Source of the DNA: Candidatus Fermentibacterota bacterium | GTDB taxonomy: Bacteria; Fermentibacterota; Fermentibacteria; Fermentibacterales; Fermentibacteraceae | Assembly: GCA_012523605.1 (NCBI GenBank) | Contig: JAAYTY010000181.1 | Span: forward strand, 1 to 9,324 | Reading direction: 5' to 3' | DNA length: 9,324 nucleotides | Part shown: one piece after another, positions 1 to 5,216 of the stretch | Layout of the letters: every line of letters begins with the position of its first letter | Position numbering within the stretch: position 1 is the stretch's first letter | Translations under genes and position numbers: made by a program | Notes under the pieces: model-generated | Database searches by the model: none | Told to the model about the DNA's origin: nothing | The model's input: the letters and a program-made list of their open reading frames with translations, nothing else

Positions 1-1044
1 AATGCCTATCTCCAGATACTCATGCTCGACGTGCACTACGACCTCTCCCCGCGGGCGAACCCCCGGCTGAGAGAGCTCCTGGGGCAGGTGCGCGAGGAGA
101 ACATGGCCACCGCGGTCGTGCAGAGCAGCCCTGAAGGCGCGTTCGTCACCCTGTCGGGCGAGTTCCTCGGCGTGACTCCCATGGTTCTCGACGGCCTCCT
201 CGCAGGCGAGTCGTACGAAGTGTCGGCCTTCGCAAACGGTTACCAGGCCCAGACTATCACACTCCATGCGGTTGCCGGCACCATGCACGAGGTGGACTTC
301 CAGCTCGTGGAGCTTCCGGCGACTGTAAACATCGCCGGACAGGGTCCGGACACCACAGGAACAGTGCAGATCGCGTCGGGAGGTTCCCAGGACAGCGGCC
401 AGCCCGATATCGCCGGGATTCTCGGTCCGCAGATCTCCATGTCCGGCCAGGGGTCGGGCCCGAGCGCGGGCGGAGGAGGAGCCTCCCAGGCCCAGACCAT
501 GAGCACTGCCGACCTAGTCAACATCCTCAGCTCGGGCGGCGGATTCGACATGGCCGCCCTGGCCAGTTCCGGCGCCCTCAGCAGCCAGAGGCCGGCGGTC
601 GACTCGCTGGCGGGCTCGCACCGCGTATTGAATCCCTCGGTTTCTTCGGGGGTGCCCGTTCCTGTCGTGGACGGGGCCGAACTCGCGTCGCTCATGGTCT
701 TCTCGGAAACGGCCTCGCAGCAGGGATCGTCGTCCGAGCCGCTTCCCGGAAGCTCACGGTCCTCGGAGGAGATCATGGAGGTACTCGCAGAGAAGCGACC
801 CGAGATCACCTTCATCTATAACAAGCATCTCAGGAGCGACCCTATGCTGATGGGCACCGTGATGGTGGAGATGGTCATCGAGCCCAGCGGAAGGGTTTCC
901 CGCGTCGACATCCTCGAGTCCACGACCTACAACCCGGCGTTCGAGCTGGAGCTGGCGCAGGCCATCGAGACCTGGCGATTCGGCGCCGTCGATTCCGCCG
1001 AGGACCCCCTTACCGTCCTGTACCCCTTCTCCTTCTCCCAGTGA
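1..1044 (+). CDS. PEGA-domain / TonB C-terminal (AgmX/PglI-type) protein, 5' end missing
   Basis: The frame is open from the first base, so the N-terminus lies outside the window; the ATG at nt 22 has no SD and is probably internal. Visible order: a short helical segment (nt 1-110); a PEGA domain (about nt 121-318, with the diagnostic SSPEGAFV start and GVTP turn); a long Gly/Ser/Gln-rich low-complexity linker (about nt 325-760); and a TonB C-terminal domain (about nt 766-1041). That domain has the pattern of the AgmX/PglI subgroup: a helix leading to FIYNKHLR, then GTVMVEMVIEPSGRVSRVDI, a helix and ETWRF, ending in a YPFSFSQ strand. In this family the domain acts in the periplasm, and in myxobacteria it is tied to gliding and envelope machinery. 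No membrane segment is visible, so any anchor is upstream. Family assignment is firm; the cellular role is not known. Confidence 0.85.
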   Translation, partial: NAYLQILMLDVHYDLSPRANPRLRELLGQVREENMATAVVQSSPEGAFVTLSGEFLGVTPMVLDGLLAGESYEVSAFANGYQAQTITLHAVAGTMHEVDFQLVELPATVNIAGQGPDTTGTVQIASGGSQDSGQPDIAGILGPQISMSGQGSGPSAGGGGASQAQTMSTADLVNILSSGGGFDMAALASSGALSSQRPAVDSLAGSHRVLNPSVSSGVPVPVVDGAELASLMVFSETASQQGSSSEPLPGSSRSSEEIMEVLAEKRPEITFIYNKHLRSDPMLMGTVMVEMVIEPSGRVSRVDILESTTYNPAFELELAQAIETWRFGAVDSAEDPLTVLYPFSFSQ

Positions 1045-1117
1045 GGTTCCGGCCCCGGAACTTCCCGCAGACATTCCGCACATTCGGCAGTCCGGACAGA
1101 GGAACAGGCTGACAGTG

Positions 1118-1144
1118 GCGGGCGCGGCACGGCGCCGCGCCCGC
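1118..1144 (+). terminator. Strong GC hairpin downstream of the TonB-C gene
   Basis: A perfect 11-bp stem (1118-1128 pairing with 1134-1144) closes a 5-nt loop (ACGGC), 73 nt after the TGA at 1042-1044. No T-run follows on either strand. It is well placed to end the plus-strand transcript or protect its 3' end, but it is not a classical intrinsic terminator. Confidence 0.45.
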
Positions 1145-1254
1145 AGGGGTTGTCCGAAGGGAGCGCCCCGGCGTCGGTTTCAGTTGCGGTAGCGGACCGT
1201 CCGCCCCGGGGTCATTCCCTGGCACTGAATCAACTCCCGTTGCTTTACAGGGTT

Positions 1255-1380
1255 CCCGGCTGCGTGACGAAGTACTACTTACAAGATCAAGTTGTAAACT
1301 GGCCTAAACGCACGCGAAACTATTTCGCAGTCCGTTGTTAAACAATCGAATACGGAGTTACTTTACCAACTTTGCCCAGA
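1255..1380. other. AT-rich island with three short palindromes
   Basis: This is the only clearly AT-rich stretch in the window. It holds three inverted repeats: TTACAA/TTGTAA (1279-1284 and 1292-1297, 7-nt gap), GCGAAA/TTTCGC (1314-1319 and 1323-1328, 3-nt gap), and TTGTT-A-AACAA (1335-1345). It overlaps the last codons and stop of the minus-strand PH/GRAM gene. No tRNA end, clear terminal repeat or transposase was found. It could be a set of regulator sites, a 3' structured element, or the remnant of an inserted foreign segment. The rest of 1045-1337 holds only the GC hairpin at 1118-1144 and no believable gene. Confidence 0.5.
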
Positions 1381-1670
1381 CCCCGAGATGACAGCCGGAG
1401 CAGCTTCCTGTTCATCCCGCAGGAGCCTCGCGAGAACCGCAGTCCCGCCAGCGGGACGGAAACCTCCGTGCCCTTGACCGGCAGAAGGAACAGCAGACCC
1501 GCCTGCATCCTGAAGGGGGCCCACCTGCCGCAGTCCCTGAAGATGAACCTCCTGTCCGTGATACGGAAGGGTGAGGACAGCGGGAACTTCAGCCTTCCCC
1601 TTCCCTGCAGCATGAAGAGGCTCCCCGACTTCAGCAGGCGCTCCCCCGCCTCCAGGTCCGGACCGCTCAC
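1338..1670 (-). CDS. Small PH/GRAM-like domain protein, possibly 3'-truncated
   Basis: This 110-residue protein starts at GTG, chosen because a purine-rich SD (GGGAGGGAGGGG) sits just upstream. It looks like a bacterial PH/GRAM-type domain: a start of the form 'ExGERLLKSG', then a strand FRITDRRFIF (residues 35-44) matching the family's 'LYLTNRRLIF' turn, and EVSVPLAGL (69-77) matching the 'E.SIPL..I' strand. No signal peptide or membrane helix is seen. Residues 100-110 (KVGKVTPYSIV) are encoded by A/T-ending codons unlike the rest of the gene and fall in the AT-rich island. The final strand and C-terminal helix expected of a PH fold are not evident. The gene lies 64 nt downstream of the S9 peptidase on the same strand and may be co-transcribed with it. 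Such domains often bind lipids or proteins; no role can be named here. Confidence 0.6.
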   Translation of the reverse strand: MSGPDLEAGERLLKSGSLFMLQGRGRLKFPLSSPFRITDRRFIFRDCGRWAPFRMQAGLLFLLPVKGTEVSVPLAGLRFSRGSCGMNRKLLRLSSRGLGKVGKVTPYSIV

Positions 1671-1672
1671 TA

Positions 1673-1685
1673 CCCCTCCCTCCCC
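1673..1685 (-). promoter_or_regulatory. Ribosome binding site that sets the GTG start at 1670
   Basis: On the minus strand the run GGGGAGGGAGGGG ends 2 nt before GTG at 1670-1668. Its central GGAGGG lies about 7 nt away, a normal SD spacing. No ATG nearby is supported. Confidence 0.6.
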
Positions 1686-1694
1686 GTGACGCGG

Positions 1695-1722
1695 CGCTCT
1701 CCGGAGAAGCAGCCGGAGAGCG
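1695..1722 (-). terminator. GC hairpin after the S9 peptidase gene
   Basis: A perfect 10-bp stem (CGCTCTCCGG at 1695-1704 pairs with CCGGAGAGCG at 1713-1722) has an 8-nt loop and begins 13 nt past the peptidase stop. There is no T-tract. It lies between the peptidase and the PH/GRAM gene, so it could attenuate readthrough or stabilise the upstream message. Confidence 0.5.
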
Positions 1723-1734
1723 TCTGCTCCCAGG

Positions 1735-3738
1735 CTACTCCAGCCGGGCCGTCGAGCCAGGCACCACTTCGGATGCCTGACACTCCACCCCTGGAACGTG
1801 ATCGTAGAGGAACTTCTCGACCCTCACCGCGAAGTCCAGCCTGTTCGGCTCCATCGCGAAGCCATGACCCTCGTTGTCGTACACCACGTATTCCACCGGG
1901 AGGCCCGCGTCGCGGAGAGCCCGCACCATCTGGTCCGACTCGGCCTTAACGACTCTGGGATCGTTCGCTCCCTGGACGATCAGCATGGGGACCCTGATGG
2001 AATCCACGCTGTTCAGCGGAGAGCGCGCCTCCAGGAGTTCCCTGTCCGTCTCCAGGCTGCCCACTCTCACATCCATCATCGCATCCAGAGGTCGCCAGTA
2101 CGGAGGCACGGTTTCGCGCCAGGTGACCAGGTTCGAAGGCCCGAAGAAGTCAACCCCGCAGCAGTACAGGTCGGGCGTGAAGGTCACCCCCGCGAGCACG
2201 GCGTAGCCTCCGTAGGAGCCTCCGAGGATCACGATCCTCGAGGAGTCGGCGATGCCTTCCCCGACCGCCCAGAGCGCGGCGTCGGTCACGTCGTCCTGCA
2301 TGCGGCCTCCCCATTCCCTGTTTCCGGCGTTCAGAAAGGCCTTTCCGAAGCCGGAGGAGCCCCGGAAGTTGACCTGCAGAACGGCGAACCCCCTGTCCGA
2401 AAGAAGCTGTACGAAGGGCTCGTACCCGTAGTAGTCCCTGGCCCAGGGCCCTCCGTGGACATACACGACCAGAGGCCACGGAGCCTCGCCCCTCTTCGGT
2501 CGGGTGAGGTAGCAGGGCAGCTGGAGCCCGTCCCTGGAAGTTATCAGAACAGGTTCCATGGGGGCGAGATCGTATCCTTCCAGGGCGGGGATCGCCTGGA
2601 ACAGCAGTCTGGCTTCGGGGATCCGCCTGTCATAGAGATAGTAGGTGGCGGGATTCCGCACGTCATAATAGACGACTATCCAGGTGCTGTCGGCGTTGTC
2701 GCGCGACACCACTGCGAAGTCGCCTTCCTGGAAGCTCCTCAGATAATCGTAGTCGGCCTGGATAGAAGGGTCGAGGATCTCGATCCTCCTGCGCAGGTAG
2801 TTGAAGCTTACGGCAAGGGGCTCGCCTGTCTCCTGGTCGAAAACCACGCCCGCCACGTCGGCGAGGGAGTCTCCGGCGATGAAGGTCGTGTCGCCGCTGG
2901 AGAGGTCCATGTAATAGAGCCGAGTGGTGTTGGAGCAGAGATTCGAGGTGAGGTAGATACCCCTTCCGTCCTCGCTGAATGCGTGTGGGGCCACCTCGTC
3001 CAGCGCGCTGAAGCGGAGCAGTACGCACCAAGGCGCTTCGACCGAGTCCCGCACGAAGTAGGTGATCTCTCCGGTCTCCTGGTCTATCGCCGCACAGCCC
3101 CTGACGGAAAGGTGCTCGTCCGTGAAGTAGCCGAGGACGAGGTCGCCCTCCTCGTTCACTCCGGGATTGTCCTGCACCAGCGTTAGCCCGCCAGTGGCCA
3201 GGTCGCAGGAATAGACGTCGAAGAACATCGGATCGTCCCTGTTCATCTCGACGAGGACGGTTCCGGGCTGGTCCTCGTCCGTCGCGGACACGTAGGCCCT
3301 CACGCCCTCGAACGGCGTCAGGTCGGTCACCTCGCCGTCGGCGACGTCGAGCCTGAAGACATGCGTGTTCTCCTCGCCGGCCATGTCCTGCATGTAGAGG
3401 ATGTGCTCGCCGTCCTCGGCCCAGAAGAAGTCGGTCACGCCTCTGTTGGTGTCGAATGTGAGCTGTCTGGCCCCGGAACCGTCGGCGCCCATCACCCACA
3501 GGTTGAGCACGCTGTCAGCCGGGGCGATGTAGGCAATCAGAGACCCGTCGGGGGATAGCTGGGGGCCCACCCTCTCGGGATTTCCGAAGAGGACCGACCT
3601 GGGGATCAGCCCGGCGGAGCCCGGGGATCCTTCGAAGAAGAGGGCGGACGAGGAGGGTTCTTCCACCGGCTCCGGGCGGCCGCATGCGAGCGAAAGAACC
3701 GCGGCGGCCGCACAAGGGAACATCGAGGCGAAGCGCAT
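1735..3738 (-). CDS. S9 family prolyl-oligopeptidase-type serine peptidase, putative lipoprotein
   Basis: This 667-residue protein starts at an ATG with AGGAGGT 4 nt upstream. The N-terminus is a short hydrophobic signal followed by Cys19 (VLSLAC-G), a plausible though imperfect lipobox, suggesting a lipid-anchored envelope protein. Residues about 55-390 resemble the beta-propeller of S9 peptidases, with a TolB-like repeat LSPDGSLIAYIAP at 61-73. The C-terminal alpha/beta-hydrolase domain (about 395-655) has HGGP (428-431, oxyanion region), NFRGSSGFG (457-465), the nucleophile in GGSYGGYA (Ser508), Asp593 in GANDPR and His625 in EGHGF. The Ser-Asp-His triad is complete. Length and layout fit the acylaminoacyl-peptidase/DPP-IV-like branch, which trims peptides; the substrate cannot be read from sequence. 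The PH/GRAM gene follows on the same strand. Confidence 0.93.
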   Translation of the reverse strand: MRFASMFPCAAAAVLSLACGRPEPVEEPSSSALFFEGSPGSAGLIPRSVLFGNPERVGPQLSPDGSLIAYIAPADSVLNLWVMGADGSGARQLTFDTNRGVTDFFWAEDGEHILYMQDMAGEENTHVFRLDVADGEVTDLTPFEGVRAYVSATDEDQPGTVLVEMNRDDPMFFDVYSCDLATGGLTLVQDNPGVNEEGDLVLGYFTDEHLSVRGCAAIDQETGEITYFVRDSVEAPWCVLLRFSALDEVAPHAFSEDGRGIYLTSNLCSNTTRLYYMDLSSGDTTFIAGDSLADVAGVVFDQETGEPLAVSFNYLRRRIEILDPSIQADYDYLRSFQEGDFAVVSRDNADSTWIVVYYDVRNPATYYLYDRRIPEARLLFQAIPALEGYDLAPMEPVLITSRDGLQLPCYLTRPKRGEAPWPLVVYVHGGPWARDYYGYEPFVQLLSDRGFAVLQVNFRGSSGFGKAFLNAGNREWGGRMQDDVTDAALWAVGEGIADSSRIVILGGSYGGYAVLAGVTFTPDLYCCGVDFFGPSNLVTWRETVPPYWRPLDAMMDVRVGSLETDRELLEARSPLNSVDSIRVPMLIVQGANDPRVVKAESDQMVRALRDAGLPVEYVVYDNEGHGFAMEPNRLDFAVRVEKFLYDHVPGVECQASEVVPGSTARLE

Positions 3739-4048
3739 CGCTACCTCCTGAGGACGGGGCGGCGCGGCCCCGCCGCGCCTGCCCCTGTTCGAACACGATC
3801 AGCCACGGGAATGCAATTTCGTGATGCCCGGCGTCAGCGCGGAGGATTGGCGGCGTGCGCAGGGCCGAAAGCCCGGAAAAACACAGCCGCATCCGGGCTT
3901 GGAACAGACCTCCGACGAGATCGAGCGGAGACCGAGCTGGACTCCGAAGAGCTTGAACGGAAAGCGTTAAGGCCACAAGGCGATGCACAACGGCCGTCCA
4001 CCGGGACGAAGGCTTCCGGGCCGGGGCGGCGAGGAGGAGGTGCCGTGG
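3739..4048. other. 310-bp spacer between the S9 peptidase and the ADP-ribosylglycohydrolase
   Basis: No believable gene is seen on either strand. Besides the hairpin at 3761-3779, an 8-bp inverted repeat AAGCCCGG/CCGGGCTT (3869-3876 and 3893-3900, 16-nt loop) could end the minus-strand glycohydrolase transcript 150 nt beyond its stop. An overlapping GGGC at 3862-3865 can pair with the same GCCC (3871-3874), so two alternative folds are possible. The peptidase promoter should lie between this repeat and its SD; no convincing -35/-10 pair was found. Confidence 0.4.
3761..3779 (-). other. Hairpin just upstream of the S9 peptidase SD
   Basis: GGCGCGGC (3761-3768) pairs perfectly with GCCGCGCC (3772-3779) around a 3-nt loop. 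It lies about 10 nt upstream of the peptidase SD (3744-3750). In the minus-strand transcript it could stabilise the 5' end, modulate translation, or mark the end of an upstream transcript. It has no T-tract. Confidence 0.4.
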
Positions 4049-5044
4049 TCAGCTCCCGGAAGACTGCCTGCGCCGCAGTTCGAACAGCTCGTCGGCGAGA
4101 GACAGGATCTCCTCACGCTTCTCGAGGACCGCTACCCACTTCTCCGGAAGGGCGCCGAAACCGAGTCGAGTGCCCAGGATCGCGCCTGTCAGGCAGCCTG
4201 TGGAATCGCTGTCTCCGCTGTGGTTGACAGCCGCCGTCACGCCCTTGCGAAAGTCGTCCTCGTTGCGGAGCGAACAGAAGACGGCGATCGCCAGAGCTTC
4301 GTCGGCCACCCAGCCCTCGCCCAGCTTCTGGATGCCCTCTGGCGCGGTGACCGTCGAACCGGCAAGCTCCTCGGCCCTTTGCACCGCGTTCAGTGTCTCC
4401 TCGTGCCCGCGGCGCCCGACGAGGGGCTTGCGGGCCTTGCGCAGGGCTTCGGACAGCGTCCTGCCCTCGACCAGGGCCGCGATCAGCTCGGCGAGGAATC
4501 CTCCGGCCAGGTGTCCTGTGGGATGACCATGTGTCAGCGCCGCGAAGCGGGATGCCGGGTCGAAGGCGCTGCCGGACGGCCAGGCCAGGCCAGCGGGAGC
4601 TACCCTCATGACTCCGCCGCATCCCTTGCTGTCGTTGATCGGAGCGTCCATGGTGCCGAATCCGCCGGATCCGAGCGCATCCAGGCAGGTGCCTCCCGGT
4701 GACCTGATCTCGGCAGGATTGGTCTGGGTTCTGCGCCAGGTCCTGTACTCTTCGAGGACCAGCCGGTACGGATTGCCGCCGTCGCGCAGAAAGCGCAGGC
4801 ATCCCCGCGCCGTCGCAAGGCTCATCTGAGTGTCGTCCGTGAAGGAGCCGGCCGGAAAGCGATCCCAGGGCTGTAGTTCCGTGATGCCCCGTACGCCGTA
4901 CTTGCCACGGATCGTGGAAAGGCTCTCGAACTCCACCGGGGCTCCGAGAGCGTCGCCGAGCGCAAGGCCGGCCAGGCAGCCTCTGTACCTGCTCCTCCGG
5001 TCAATCCTCACCGGACGCTCTTCCGTAGGTTTTTTCGCGGGCAT
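4049..5044 (-). CDS. ADP-ribosylglycohydrolase (DraG/ARH-like) family protein
   Basis: This is a 331-residue protein if started at ATG 5044. The frame stays open upstream to 5806, but that part is antisense to the GH18 gene and not protein-like. Family signatures: GLALGDALGAPVEF (26-39), FTDDTQM (68-74, metal-binding Thr69/Asp70/Asp71), a HGHPTGHLAGG segment, and HSGDSDSTG (275-283, metal-binding Asp278/Asp280 and Ser/Thr281-282). Both halves of the two-Mg2+ site are present, so it should be active: removing ADP-ribose from modified proteins or small molecules in the cytoplasm. No partner ADP-ribosyltransferase is visible. The ATG lacks an SD and sits 9 nt after a TATATT box, suggesting a leaderless message. 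Alternatively, GTG at 5011 (residue 12), with GGAAGAG 6 nt upstream, is the true start; the homologous region begins just after it. Confidence 0.9.
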   Translation of the reverse strand: MPAKKPTEERPVRIDRRSRYRGCLAGLALGDALGAPVEFESLSTIRGKYGVRGITELQPWDRFPAGSFTDDTQMSLATARGCLRFLRDGGNPYRLVLEEYRTWRRTQTNPAEIRSPGGTCLDALGSGGFGTMDAPINDSKGCGGVMRVAPAGLAWPSGSAFDPASRFAALTHGHPTGHLAGGFLAELIAALVEGRTLSEALRKARKPLVGRRGHEETLNAVQRAEELAGSTVTAPEGIQKLGEGWVADEALAIAVFCSLRNEDDFRKGVTAAVNHSGDSDSTGCLTGAILGTRLGFGALPEKWVAVLEKREEILSLADELFELRRRQSSGS

Positions 5045-5053
5045 TGTGCAGGT

Positions 5054-5070
5054 AATATAGCGAATCCCGG
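5054..5070 (-). promoter_or_regulatory. Putative promoter (-10 TATATT) of the ADP-ribosylglycohydrolase
   Basis: On the minus strand CCGGGATTCG-C-TATATT lies 9 nt before the ATG at 5044, so transcription would begin at or within a few bases of the start codon. A near copy (CCGGATTCGG-T-TATATT) lies upstream of the MBL hydrolase at 8004-8020. No good -35 hexamer is seen. Confidence 0.4.
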
Positions 5071-5133
5071 GAACCGCTCCACTCCCCCCGATGCAGAGCC
5101 GGGACTTGCCCCGGCCTTCCGCCCGAACGATTC

Positions 5134-5139
5134 TATATG
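5134..5139 (+). promoter_or_regulatory. Possible -10 element of the GH18 gene
   Basis: TATATG follows CGATTC, partly like the GATTCG-TATATT elements elsewhere in the window. It lies about 65 nt upstream of the GH18 SD. No matching -35 is seen, so this is tentative. Confidence 0.2.
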
Positions 5140-5204
5140 CCATCGAGATGCGGCATGGACGCCTCCGATCGTCTGGAGAGGACGCCCTTTCCCTCAGCAG
5201 GGCG

Positions 5205-5210
5205 AGGAGG
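5205..5210 (+). promoter_or_regulatory. Ribosome binding site that sets the GH18 start at 5217
   Basis: A perfect AGGAGG sits 6 nt before the ATG at 5217. This argues against the two upstream in-frame ATGs (5091 and 5148), which have no SD. The 'ARR' residues an upstream start would add are simply the SD read as codons. Confidence 0.75.
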
Positions 5211-5216
5211 GTTTCG

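Noticed and set aside
1150..1341. Plus-strand 63-codon frame in the spacer near the AT-rich island
   Set aside because: TTG start without SD, overlapping the PH/GRAM stop; no domain or protein-like pattern.
1255..1380. Miniature transposable element or attachment site in the AT-rich island
   Set aside because: No convincing terminal inverted repeats, target duplication or tRNA end could be found by eye; kept only as an unexplained island.
1798..3186. Long plus-strand open frame (462 codons) across the S9 peptidase
   Set aside because: It is antisense to a gene with a complete catalytic triad; its residues are rich in His, Arg, Val and Gly as expected from a high-GC shadow, with no SD.
3515..3988. 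Minus-strand open frame covering the spacer upstream of the S9 peptidase
   Set aside because: It begins at a GTG without SD, runs out of frame into the peptidase signal region and resembles no protein.
5091..5216. N-terminal extension of the GH18 protein from ATG 5091 or 5148
   Set aside because: No SD at either ATG, whereas AGGAGG at 5205-5210 directs 5217, which also gives an export signal at the very N-terminus.
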